Shown piece after piece: positions 41,201-51,812 of a DNA stretch of 64,000 nt; within the stretch, counting starts at the first letter, position 1; every line of letters begins with the position of its first letter. Made by a program: the position numbers and the translations under genes. Location: positions 14,941,001 to 15,005,000 of the forward strand of contig NC_068562.1 of NCBI RefSeq assembly GCF_022201045.2. The letters are read 5' to 3'. The DNA comes from Citrus sinensis (Eukaryota; Streptophyta; Magnoliopsida; Sapindales; Rutaceae). Below the pieces are notes generated by a model. That model was given only the letters and a program-made list of their open reading frames with translations, had not been told where the DNA came from and made no database searches.

Positions 41201-44200
41201 TTACTCCTATTTAAAGAAAAATATTAGAGGAACTAATTGAAGTATATAATAAATCATTAAATTCTTTACAACCTAGGAGGTAGTTACAAAGCTGATATTA
41301 TATCACATATGAGAACCCCAAAGTCAGAAACCCAGAAGCCAACATCTCTGAGCAGCAGAGTGTGGCCATATTTACTACAGTAGAGAAACAATCAGGGATG
41401 GAGCCAGGAATTTAGTTTATATGGGGCAACTTAACAATGAATTCAATATAAGGGATCAAAACTTCAACTTATGGGGCATTTCAATTAAGTTCAGTGGGGC
41501 AGGATCTTAAATTCTTCAACTCATTGGGGCATTTTAATTAAGTTCACGGGGGCAGGGGCTTAATTAATGGATGCAATTTAAGGACCTTTTAATCAAGAGG
41601 GCAGCTGCCCCAACTTGTCTAATGCTAGCTCTGTCCTTGGAAACAATCTCAAGAAAGAATGAAAACTGATCTAGCTATAGAAAGCATGACTTGATCCTGC
41701 TAAAACTATGCATCATACAGATGTTGAATTTGCAAAAACAAAACTGCAAGCAAACATGGTTAAGAAAACAATTGAAGATATTTTAGCAGCCATGCAGTTT
41801 ACCTCAGAAACATGTTAAACAATAAGCAACAGAGTAAAAGCTCAACCCAAATTATGAAAAATTCATTACAACAGTTAAAAAAATTAAAGCCAAGTACTCA
41901 ATAAATGGTACAAACCTTGTTGAAGAAACTTAATGAGCTTATTGAGAAGCAACGGTCCAGCAAAGCCAATGCTATCATTGACAACCTGAAAAATCATTTT
42001 CAGTAATCAATCAGGTAAGGTACAAGATTTATTCTTCATTCCCAGAATTCCTTTTAGCTATTAGGAGTCTAAGCTGACAACACGAATGCATGATCAAGTG
42101 TCCGCCAATTTATGTATATGTCCTGGGATGCATTATGACCCAAGATCTTCCAACTATTACCTTAAACTGCAAAACGGATGCGGGTAAAATCGAGTGGAGA
42201 AGCACACACACAAGTGCATGTAAACAACAATACAGGGAGAAAGAAAGAAATAAGATCAAATACTCAGTACAATGACAAAAGTCATGCGGTGAAATAAACC
42301 AGAAATTTGAAGCAGTTCATTTATTTTGAAAATTAATCTATACATGTATAAGCTCTCATATGTTTAGCGTCAATATCTAAATGGTATAGAGGTTCTGATG
42401 AAATATATATACCTTCAACAAACCAAGACAAATATATGGGTATCCATAGGCACAACAGATTGCTCTGACCAATGATGGATTTGTGCAATTGCAACTCCGC
42501 TGAGCTTGCCAGCAGCTTAACAATTTACTATGACAGGTAGAAGGATCCATATCAGTAGGTAATCCAAGCAAATCTTCAAAGTCCAGTTGCTTTATTACAC
42601 CACGGTTCATCACGGAATCAATAGATTTGAAGGCCATAAGATCCCAGTAGCTCTGATTGTTTCCCTTTGAGAACGAAGTTTTATTCAGATGGTTGCTTAC
42701 AACTTAGTGATTTCCAGAATAATATTCAGACTAATAAACAGCTTGAAAGAGGAGGGATCTTATTACAGATCATGGTCCTGACTCCTGAACTAATGATCGC
42801 AGATTCTATTTACAACAATGATGTTATTGACATTGAACTTATAATCAAAGAAAAAAGGAAAGTACCATGAACTTACAAAAAGTTACATTTTCAGAAATCA
42901 TAAGAAGACCAAGGGGAAACTGCCACACAAGAATAAGAGGCCTCCAAGTAGTGTTCTTAAATAAAATATTACTTTGAAAATTATCTAACCTTTGTCTCCT
43001 ATGAAGTTATCAAATAATTCTGAATTGAAATCATAAAGGTCCCCATTCTGCCATTCAATTGAAAAGCTTTCTCAAGTTGTTCCTATATTCCAAGAACATT
43101 TTGACAGCATCTTTTCATGGCATGTGGAAGACTGTCTATAGAAACTTCTATTTTTTTATAGCATCATATATTCATATTGGAGACAAAAATTATACTACGT
43201 TGAAAAGATGCTAAAAACCCATCAACTACCCCCTTCATTCATTATCCAAATATAACATAATACTAGGAGAAAGAGTAGACAATGAATAATAAAGTATTCG
43301 CTACTGTGAACGAGGAAATTGAGAAAATTGACCAAAAACAACATTACAAAATTATTGAAAAGTCAAATGAAGGAAAACATAAATGTAAATACTTACAGAG
43401 TCTGTATTACAGTCTTCCTCAACATCCCCATCCACAGAAAGAAGTGATTCTTCTATTGAGCTACAATTTGTGTTAGCAGACATTACAATCCACATATAAC
43501 CAAAAAGCTAAAGACAAAATTAGATTTATAGACTTCCTTCTTGATGGAACAAATTCATATGTGAAACCTCTAGATATCATGAATTCCAGAAATTTAAGGA
43601 AGAAATAGTACAGACGTTAGAGTAAGGAGTGTGCAATCACGAAGCAAGAATAGTTGAAGCTGCTGAATAACTATCTAGATGATGAAAGAAATCTGAGGAG
43701 GGAGCTATTTTCACTGCTTATATGTGATAGAAATTTTAAACCTATTAGGTTTCAACCCTTTCCTTTCTAACATTGATAAACCATCATAATAAGTTTTTGC
43801 ATTTATAACACTGTTCTTTACAGCTATTTTACACATTTGTGTCTGTAGTCCTATGGTATATCACTGGTGTTGAATAACTGGGAGCTATTAGGTTTCAACC
43901 CTTTCCTTTCTAACATTGATAAACCATCATAATAAGTTTTTGCATTTATAACACTGTTCTTTACAGTTATTTCACACATTTGTGTCTGCAGTCCTATCAT
44001 AATTTGTTGGTTGAAGTAAAAAGGCCATGGCACCTAATTTCCCAGAATGATGCTTATGATATGACTAAAATCTGAAAGAAGAGAATTAGCAAATGGTTAA
44101 CAAGATGATACCTTCTCCTGGAAGACGCTCGCTTCACCCTGATAATGTTAATGGAAATGCCAAACATGATATCCAACAAAACAAGACAGATCTCTTTCAG

Positions 44201-46062
44201 ACATTTCAAAACCTGCTACAATAAAATTATCGTGCATTATGATTCTATCTACAAATAAATTTAAATACCACATGACTGACGCATAAATTCTTTCTAAAAG
44301 TTAAAAGGATATTGTAGCTGCTAAGGACAATCATATAGAGGAAAGTTTTAAGAGGTCATATTGACTTTTATTTATCTTCTTCTTTATGATAGTTCATAAG
44401 CCTTAGTATCACAAATAGGCCACTAGTTGGTAAATGGTCAGAATAGTTTACTGCTACCAATATCTAGGAGAGGCTTAAATGAGAGCTCTGACCCTGAGAC
44501 ATAAACAACAAACCAATTTTTTCCACAATATCACTTTTGCCGTGGCCATCTTTTAAGGGAAAAAAAAAAATCAATCCTCTAATTAAGTGTGATGGCACAG
44601 ATATCATTTATTGTATTACGCATGAGATGACTAAGGATGGTTATGAGAACACAAAGCAATTTAAACTTTCTTACCTCTGCATCACCAAAAATGAATTAGC
44701 TAATAAGCTTTTGACGTAAATAGGCATCTAATAGCTATGATGAAATGGACGTAAACACCAGAAATCACGTGGCAACTATGCAATTTAGCAAGAAGAAATT
44801 TTGAAAAGGAAACCAAAAAAAAAAAGTACCTCGAATGAAGAAAAAGTTACTAGCTGATGAAGGATTCCCATTACTGGCTTTATAATCCACCAGAAACAAA
44901 GAATACGGTGACAAAATAAGCAGTGAAAACAGGCACACCTTGATAGCAGTACGATAATTGTCTACATATTTCCAAAACGAAGAGTCAAGGTGCAAATAAT
45001 AAACTACCCCAGCAAACTTCACAATTATCATAGCCAACAACTTAAAATAAAAGGCTTACCCACACTGCAAATTCAGAACAACTGGAAAGCCATTCATGAT
45101 ATGAAACAAATTCTCCATGTAGTTTTTCCTTTAGAAGCAAAATTACATCCACGGATGACAGACATGCTCCAACAAGAGGTAGAATATGCAGGAAAACCTT
45201 TTCCATTAAGTTTATCTGAGAAATGTCCGCAAAATCATTAATTTATGTATCAATTTGTTCAAACAAAATTTACATAGACAGTTCCCTGGTTTTGCTACTC
45301 CACATTTTACTTACCCTCTGGTTTTGACTAGGATTCCGTTGAGTAATTCCGATTATAAGAATGATAAAAATAGTTACCATATTTGTTGCAAAGTCTAAAA
45401 TCGTAAACATTGTTAAGGGAGAGCAATTTACAAAAGCGAAGATCATTTTATTGCTCGGTAGCAAATTAGAATCAAACCCACAATCTAATAAAAGGATATA
45501 TGTCATCGAAACACTTCGAAAATGTACTTCCATCCCATACCTGACAATCCAGGAGGAAAAAAAAAAGAAAAAAAGGAAAGGATAATCACCATATCAACCA
45601 CAGAGAGTCATATTAATGAAAATCCAAATTTTCTTTCTTTCACAATACACTAATCATGTAACATTCTATTCAATAACCAAAACAAATAAAGTTTTCAGCA
45701 AACCCCTTTTAGTTTAAACCAAATATAATCAAATTCTCAAGTATAATTAACAGAAAGTCCAAGATTCTAAAGAAGCAGTTGTGAGCAAACAAACAGAGCT
45801 TTGAATTCCTTTTGCTTTTCTGTGCAAACAAAATAAGCGTTAAGAGTTAAAATTGTATACAGGCAGAGTCTATTAGTCAGTTACTCAACTTTTAGGACAC
45901 ATTTATTAAACAGCATTACTAAATAATAAATAAGAAATTTTAAATTGGATACAATTAAGAAATGAAAATAAATAAATTGATATGAAGGAGAATAATTAGA
46001 AGGGAAAAAGGAAGAAGAAACCAAGTTCTTACAAAAGGAGAATTTGGGCAAATAAAATCCAT
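28625..46062 (-). CDS. ABCC13: ABC transporter C family member 13 (MRP11), full-size ABCC half-pair
   Basis: Membrane ATP-driven exporter of the multidrug-resistance-associated class; substrate unknown. Exons (complement): 46033-46062?, 45315-45394?, 45060-45215, 44830-44961, 44112-44212, 43397-43460, 42413-42664, 41916-41985, 40885-40945, 40201-40288, 39058-39176, 37919-38016, 37073-37139, 36724-36841, 36516-36632, 36292-36372, 35947-36198, 35485-35586, 35321-35388, 34408-34539, 34160-34307, 33525-33808, 33281-33437, 32573-32748, 32262-32373, 32092-32145, 31796-31918, 31133-31231, 30827-30919, 30576-30686, 30348-30509, 30037-30224, 29692-29878, 28819-28986, 28625-28648?. The 32 exons from 45215 to 28819 are in phase and total exactly 1380 codons. 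NBD1 has Walker A split over two exons (GEVGSGKSS), signature [12 protein letters not shown] and Walker [16 protein letters not shown]2 has GRTGAGKSS, the signature variant [13 protein letters not shown] and VLCLDEC. Membrane helices precede each NBD. The first two exons and the last one are uncertain (see findings). Confidence 0.9.
35192..35227. repeat. (TA)n microsatellite in an ABCC13 intron
   Basis: About 18 TA units, located 94 bases downstream (in gene direction) of the exon that ends at 35321. Confidence 0.95.
38255..38386 (-). repeat. Possible tRNA-derived SINE fragment in an ABCC13 intron
   Basis: On the minus strand, GGTATCACAGCCAG (A-box-like) is followed about 30 bases later by GTGTTCGAAATC (B-box-like), the pol III promoter layout of plant SINEs. 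Related 'cttgacctaaaa.ctt' sequence recurs at about 38264 and 38475. No clear tail or target duplication was identified. Confidence 0.4.
40051..40192. repeat. Tandem duplication, about 70 bp, beside an ABCC13 splice donor
   Basis: 'aataatatcatgc.cat' ... 'gaaaacttatgactgaaata' occurs twice (from 40051 and from 40121). The second copy ends a few bases from the donor of the exon 40201-40288. Confidence 0.85.
41393..41639. mobile_element. hAT-like MITE inserted in an ABCC13 intron, with 8-bp duplication
   Basis: 247 bp. It begins CAGGGATGGAGCCAGG and ends with the reverse complement of CAAGGACAGAGCTAGC, a 12 of 16 match. The flanks are perfect GAAACAAT copies (41385-41392 and 41640-41647), an 8-bp target duplication typical of hAT. 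An internal block ('ggggcatttcaattaagttc') occurs twice. No coding capacity. Confidence 0.85.
43741..43998. repeat. Tandem duplication, offset 143 bp, in an ABCC13 intron
   Basis: About 114 bp starting 'ctattaggtttcaacccttt' and ending 'gtctg.agtcctat' occurs at 43742 and again at 43885 with only a few differences, so it is recent. Confidence 0.92.
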
Positions 46063-46221
46063 GTTTGTTGGAAGGAGTCAGTGAGTGAAGGAAGCAGATG
46101 AAATGAAAGCGCCTTGCAAGAGGAAGTTATTGGCACTGTGTGTAAGTGTGGTAGCCTTTCATGCAGTACAGTACAGTTACAGTCAGCGATGTTATTGTTA
46201 CAGGTTGATGTCTTTATGATT

Positions 46222-46229
46222 CCACGTGG
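46222..46229. promoter_or_regulatory. G-box (CCACGTGG) upstream of ABCC13
   Basis: Palindromic CCACGTGG about 160 bp upstream of the tentative ABCC13 start codon. It is the usual binding site of bZIP and bHLH factors in plants. Function here is inferred from motif and position only. Confidence 0.4.
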
Positions 46230-46329
46230 CAAGTATTGCACGTGTAAATTGGCGATGAGTCTATTTTATTTACTGAAATTTTCTTGGAATCTAATGAAAT
46301 CAACATATAAAATTATTATTAGTTAAATT

Positions 46330-47299
46330 ATGGAGATTATTGTTTTAAGTCAATTGCCGAATAACAAATTTATTGGATGTGGGGGTTAAAAATTGAGCAG
46401 CATATTCATCCACGCATTGAGTCACGAGAATTTTATAATACGAAATTTATTGGATGTCCCCTAGACTTAGAGATGTAAAAATAATAATAATAATAACAAC
46501 AATAAGGGAGTGATTAAAATTTCGTTATTTTTATGTATATTTTATATTTACCTCGCTCAAATTTATAACTTTTATATTATAATTTACTTAAGTTTGTCAT
46601 ATTTATATTAAGACTCCTTGAACGGTGGAACCAAATCGTAGTCGTTGTTGGTTAAAGACATGTTATCATTTGCATCAATTATTATAGGATAACTGATAGT
46701 AAATAATTGACGGAAATTAAAAGAAAAAAAAAAACAAAACTTAAGAACACTTGATAGGATATTAAGATATTAAAAGATTGTTTGTTCCATTTGGAAAAAC
46801 ATTAGATGATTGGGCAAATGATAAAAAATCTTGCACACTTTCCTGGTATTTAACCATTCAACTTTAGGAATTTTAAACTTCGAGCCCCACACCAATTTTT
46901 GCAAAGAAAGCACTTTACTTTTGGAAGTGCTTTTGACTTATCAAAGATTCTCTGGCTTTATGCTCCTTTGGTGTAGTAGCCTTGTATGACACAACGCTAT
47001 CAGCACTAATATCTAGAGAACTAAAATTTCAGAACCTTAGAGGAACGCACTTTTGCACATCTAGCATGCACTTAGTGGATTTAAAAGGCGCACTGCACGC
47101 CACATTTCCACTCATTATCATTGCAATTGTGCTGATCAAACTTAATTCTGATAATTCTTTTTAATATAATATTAATAAAGTTATAACGTGACTCTAAAAA
47201 AAGTTAATATAAATTCTCTCGACGTTGGACTCAGTTTAGAAAAGAACAAAATGGTAGGAAAAATGATACATAGTTTCCTTGGCTGATAATATAAGACTA
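46330..47299. other. Intergenic
   Basis: AT-rich sequence between ABCC13 and the nested retroelements. No gene recognised. Confidence 0.5.
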
Positions 47300-47652
47300 T
47301 TAGTGTAGGTACAACATTGTACTAAACAGAAGTGTGTATAGAGTGACGTAATAAGAAGAGTTGTTTATATAAAAATATCAATCTTAAGCCGCATGTATTT
47401 AAAGTAAATAGGATGTGGGGGCTAAAAGATATAGCTAGGCTGAACACTAAGTTATAGGATTTTATTGATCGATATACACTACTGTTATGCCGGTGGTTAC
47501 ATGTAGAATCTAAGTACACACTATAAGTTAAATCTTTAAAAGTGTCTTGGAGATGCATATCTTTATATAGGCAATAGAAAATCAATTACATGTTTGAATT
47601 TAAACCAATAACTTCAACCAACCGTTTGGAAGTTGTTTAAATTGAAACATGT
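47300..47652 (-). repeat. Part of an older copia LTR, split by the gypsy-type insertion
   Basis: Read on the minus strand, this segment has a TATA-like signal (cctatataaag near 47570) and AATAAAATCC near 47465, in the order expected for an LTR promoter and polyadenylation region. It would continue at 52613 on the other side of the younger element. The right-hand copia pol remnant (53230-53960) runs in the same direction. Confidence 0.45.
47648..47652. repeat. Target-site duplication CATGT (left)
   Basis: CATGT directly before the left LTR. The identical CATGT follows the right LTR at 52608-52612. Confidence 0.9.
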
Positions 47653-48447
47653 TGTTGATGCGAGATTCCGGTTCTCCTCGTTCTACGACCAGGATCCCTG
47701 CTCGATCAACTCTACCACGACCAGGAGGTCTCCTAGTAATGCTTCTTCTCCGGATGTCCCTGCACACACAGACAAGTCAGAGTACGCCGGTTGTTCTCCC
47801 GACGCAAACCCTCCGACGCTCAAGTCAGATACGAAGGTTCGGGGAACGCTTGCCACAGGTCTTATGGCTTTTTTGTGGTTTTCTCTTTTATCTTAAAAAT
47901 GCTAACCCTTTTACCTTCGTTGGCTACCTTTTTATAGGCTTCCTCTGAATCTCAGTCTTCCGCTCTTTTCGAGACGGTATGGGACTCCAACTGCTGCGTT
48001 ATGGGCAAAACATGGGATCTAGCGTGTTACGCCACGGTTCAGGGGAAAGCGTGGCTGCCACGGCTCTGTGAGACCTTGCGTGTTACGCCACGGTTCTGGG
48101 GAAAGTGTGGCTGTCATGGCTCCGTGAGATCTTGCGTGTTACGTCGCGGTTCTGGGGAAAGCGTGGCTGTTGTGCCTAGGTTCTCGTGCTGGAGAGCGCG
48201 TCTTGCCAACTGCCGTCGACCGGGTCTCCTCGCCTCTCGGTCTCTAGCCGGAATGGCCTCATGCCTTTTATAGGAATTGGCCTCGCGGACGACAACATCG
48301 TGGACGAGCAGGATGTTTCTGTTCCTGTTCTTCCACGCGCCAGGCTTTAACGGAAAACACCGGTGCGCAGAACTCCGCCATCAGATGTCTGCTCGTCATT
48401 CCTGGTCCCTTCGACGCATTTGTCCCAAACAGTATCCCTCCCAAACA
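47653..48447 (-). repeat. Left LTR (3' LTR in element direction), 795 bp
   Basis: Matches 51813-52607 at a constant offset of 4160, with three substitutions noticed (second base of the LTR, one in 'ctcccg[a/g]cgc', one in 'gtta[c/t]gcc') and no indels. Confidence 0.95.
48022..48178. repeat. Triplicated 56-bp unit inside the left LTR
   Basis: Units start at 48022, 48078 and 48134 with 'gcgtgttacg.c.cggttc', period exactly 56. The same array is at 52182-52338 in the other LTR. Confidence 0.92.
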
Positions 48448-48913
48448 CCGGTCCCCCAGTTTCTGGTGTTGGGTAATGTAGTGGACCAGCAGTAGAAACT
48501 CGATAGTACTCGCTCGCGTGGGTTTGGAAAAGGCTGCCAGGAGTCATGTCGCATTTAATTGCGGACGAGGTGACGTGGCAGAAATCCCCCCCTCCATTTG
48601 AATTTCAAACCGACGGTTACGGGATTCTCGGAATATGCGTCATTAAATGCTGGCAGCCCAAGAGTTTGCTTCTCAGTAAGGAAACCCAAAATCTTCAAAC
48701 ACGAACTCGTCATTTTCTCCATTCTTGTCTCTCCGGCGAATGAACCTCGGCGCCAAAGCTGTCATCCCTGTCTCTCTCTGACCGAGTCCCTGCTTCAGGT
48801 ATTTTTTCTATTTTTTTTTTTTTTTCGGTATCGGTTAGTTGTAGGTAATCTCCTTTCTCTCTGCTTTGCTTGAGGTTGTAGTTGGCGGTGGTGTTTTGGT
48901 TAGAACTTAGGAT

Positions 48914-50965
48914 ATGTCGAAGGGTAAGGAGAAGGTCGTTGAGGTTGGTGACGACGAACTAGGTTTTTTGCCTAGTCTGCCCGCTGATTTTGCTTTTGAT
49001 CCCGGGATCCCCTTAGAGCCCATTAGGTCTAGTGTTGGTACTAGCGCTAGGAGGATGTCTCCCCAAACAACCTCCTCGAGCGACAGTAGCGATGAAGAAG
49101 GGTCTTCTGGATCGGAGAACACTTTGAGTGAGGGTCAAGGGGATGATTCTAGTGAGGCGTCCCCATCAGGAGCATCACGACCAGAAGAACGGGGTACAGT
49201 AGGGGGTAGAGCCTTGTCGCGTGATTATGCCATTGACTACATGTCGTGTACGACCACGTTTGACGAGCTCAATGACCTCCGACTTAGGTATAGTATTCCT
49301 GGTGAGATACCTCTTAGGATCCCAGGAAAAAAGGATACACCTAGCCGGCCTCCCAGGGGACACGTTACCCTGTATCTGGAGAGCTTTAAGTATGGGCTGA
49401 GGTGTCCCTTGCAGCCTTACTTTGCCCGGATACTTAACGGGCTAAATCTGGCTCCTGGTCAGCTGAACCCCAACGGGTGGAGAGTGCTCTCTGGTCTGTT
49501 CATATTGTGGGACAGATGTTGCCAAAGCGAGCCCACGGTTGATGAGGTGAAGCATCTGTACCAGCTGAAGAGCAGCCCTAAAGATGCCGGCTGATACTAC
49601 TTCCAATCTGGTACCAAGAGCAGGAAACCCATAACTGATCTTCCAACTGGTGGTGGTGGGACTTGGAAGAGGAAATTCTTTTTTGCTGGGGGTCCCTGGG
49701 GTCAAGTTGCACAAATAGACGGGAAGGATTGTCGCGTCCCACCCCGTTTCACGGTCCCAGGTTGCCTGCTCGCTTTAGATGTCTTGTATCCATAATTGTT
49801 CCTGCTGTATTGGTTTGTCTCTAACCAAGTGTCTGTTTGTGCTGTAGTTTCCTGGGGTGTTCACTTCCCGCTCCGACCTGGTCTGCTTAAACGGGTCGAG
49901 GCTGTATTGGCCAATTCCTGCTCGAGCCGAGAACTGCTATCTACATACAACTTCCTCGAGTCTCGGTTGATACTTCCTGGCCATAAGATGGAGGACGCAG
50001 TGATTGGAGCTCTGACCAGGAAACGCTCTCGGCCTCCAACAACCGATAGGGACCAGGACAAAGATGCTCCCGCTGCGAAGCGAAAGAACATCGTGCAGCA
50101 GGTTCCTCCCTTGCAGGCTCTCCCTCCTACCTCTGCTAGAGTCGGGGAATCCAGTAGAGCGGCCACTGATCCTGCTTCCTCTTCTCCACCTGTTGTGCCT
50201 CGGTCCCGCTTACCCGACAGCCGACCAGAACACTTGGTTCCCTATCTCAATGAGTTGTCTAAACTCGTGAGCAAGAAGGACCTGGAGGGCTTTGACGGTT
50301 GTACCCTGGGCGAGCTGGTGGGAGCCATGCAGTACAGTGCTTTCCATCTCAGCTGCATGGCCACCTACTATAAGGCCAAGGTTGGCCGTTACGACAGGAA
50401 GATGAAGGAGGACATTCAATCGGCGACGACCAGAGCTGACGTTGCCGAGAAAAAGGCGGGGGAGCTAAACGTTGAGAACCTCAAGCTGATAGAGCAAGAG
50501 TCCCTTGCTCAAGCAAAAGCCATTACACTCGAGGAGGAGCTGACCAAGGTTAAGGAGGATCTCCAAGGGCAGAGGGCTATGTATGAGGCTCAGCTCGAAT
50601 CTCTCCGCGATTCCCACCGAGCTCATGTAGAGAACTTGGAGAGGGAGGCCGACAACCAGTACGACCAGGGACTTCGGCATTCGTATCGTTGTATCATGGC
50701 CGTCCTCGGGAAGCAACACCCTGATCTGAAGATGGATGACCTTGCAGCTGGTGTTGCTCAACATATGGACGAGGAGGCGGCCAAGGAAGATGCCGAGGGG
50801 TTAGAGCCGATCGTGATTGAGGAGGGTAACTCTCCTCCTCGTGCAGTCCCTGCTGATGTTGGCGAGGCGAGCACCCCCCCGGACGCAACTGGTGATACCC
50901 CTCCCGCACCCGAGGAGGTCCAGCCAACCGATGCTGCTCGGCTCACTGACCCACCATCTTTTTGA
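48914..50965 (+). pseudogene. Antisense ORF of the LTR element: putative gypsy-type transposon domain protein with coiled coil
   Basis: Runs opposite to the element. Exon 1 is 48914-49760 and exon 2 49848-50965; the 87-bp intron has GT-AG ends and keeps phase 1. Residues 1-105 are acidic and low-complexity. About 105-280 match the plant family called 'Transposase (putative) gypsy type domain' (LESFKYGLRCPLQPYFARIL, LNLAPGQLNPNGWRVLSGLF). Exon 2 gives KR-rich and Pro-rich sequence, then a heptad-like region (AEKKAGELNVENLKLIEQES) and a Pro/Asp-rich tail. One TGA (49592-49594) interrupts it where related proteins, as I recall them, have Trp (DAG-W-YYFQSG). Otherwise about 650 codons stay open. 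Function unknown. Such antisense ORFs are known in some Tat-lineage gypsy elements. Confidence 0.75.
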
Positions 50966-51047
50966 TATATTTCTTCTTGTATTGTAATGAACAACGTTTA
51001 TGAAATTTATCCCCTCTGTTAGCCATTAATAAAAATGTTGTTGATTA

Positions 51048-51734
51048 CTATCTCGTGTCGTACTCATGAATTAATTTTCGTCTGAAACGCTGATCGCTTC
51101 TGTCTCGCCGTAAGACAGGCTTTGAGACTTGGTGAGGCCTTTGCGTGCCATAGAAAACTTTCCAAATGCTTTGGAGCCTGCTCGCCTTCTCGCGAACGAG
51201 CAGATCCTTGCATGCTGGGCTTTTGTCTGGCCCTAAGACAGGCTTTGAGACTTTGTCGAGCCTTCGCACTTCCTCCTCCAGCTGTCCTGCGCGACCAGGG
51301 TCGCGCGCTGCAGCTTGATCCCGCTCTCGCTCTGCATCATGTAAGTGTTGCCTCAGTTCTGTTTCCTCTGCGTTCACCACCCCGTCGCCCCCGTCACAAG
51401 TCTGTCTTACCGGGGACTGCTCTCTTTCTCTATGAAATTCTCCCCGCAGAGGTACGTTACCTCTCTCACCGCCAAATCTCCCAGCGGTTCGACTTCTCTC
51501 CGCACTATCGGTACCTGGTGCCGCTCCACTGCCTCTCACCCTTCCCTCTTGGGTTACCCTTCGCTCGTTCCGCAGCTCATGCAGGATGGTTGTCAAGGTT
51601 TCCATCTGCTTTTCCATTCGCTCCATCCGGTCGAACATGACTTTTTCCCGTGCTTCGCTGATCACCTCCCTCAGCGTCACGGAATCGTTAAGCCTTATGT
51701 CACCCCCTTGTGCGCTACTTCCTCCTATCTCCAT
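51048..51734 (-). CDS. Gag-like leader ORF of the LTR element, 228 aa
   Basis: The only sizeable sense-strand ORF, starting about 60 bp after the primer-binding site. It begins MEIGGSSAQGGDIRLNDSV and has a predicted helix with MFDRMERMEKQMETLTTIL, then Arg/Glu-rich sequence (HDAERERDQAAARDPGRAGQ). This fits the N-terminal, non-capsid part of plant gypsy Gag. No capsid core and no zinc knuckle are present. The end is made of a duplicated segment: KVSKPVL occurs twice, matching the repeated 'gacaggctttgagactt' at 51115 and 51238. It is probably a truncated Gag fused to noise; whether it is made is unknown. Confidence 0.55.
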   Translation of the reverse strand: MEIGGSSAQGGDIRLNDSVTLREVISEAREKVMFDRMERMEKQMETLTTILHELRNERRVTQEGRVRGSGAAPGTDSAERSRTAGRFGGERGNVPLRGEFHREREQSPVRQTCDGGDGVVNAEETELRQHLHDAERERDQAAARDPGRAGQLEEEVRRLDKVSKPVLGPDKSPACKDLLVREKASRLQSIWKVFYGTQRPHQVSKPVLRRDRSDQRFRRKLIHEYDTR

Positions 51735-51793
51735 TGACTTTCGCTTACTCCACCCCTCTTCTTGCTACCGACAGAAGCTTTTTGCTCTGGATC

Positions 51794-51810
51794 CCCACAG
51801 ACGGCGCCAA
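51794..51810 (-). other. Primer-binding site candidate (TGGCGCC...)
   Basis: Reading minus, TTTTGGCGCCGTCTGTGGGG follows the 5' LTR directly. TGGCGCC-type sites follow LTRs in many plant gypsy elements and set the transcription direction as minus. Confidence 0.75.
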
Positions 51811-51812
51811 AA

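Noticed and set aside
44765..45040. Minus-strand open frame starting [11 protein letters not shown] as the ABCC13 exon
   Set aside because: The correct frame is shifted: splicing from 44961 gives a phase-consistent [14 protein letters not shown] segment that fits the family.
51122..51640. Plus-strand open frame of 172 aa opposite the Gag-like leader
   Set aside because: Composition mirrors the minus-strand Gag-like ORF; no domain; shadow frame.
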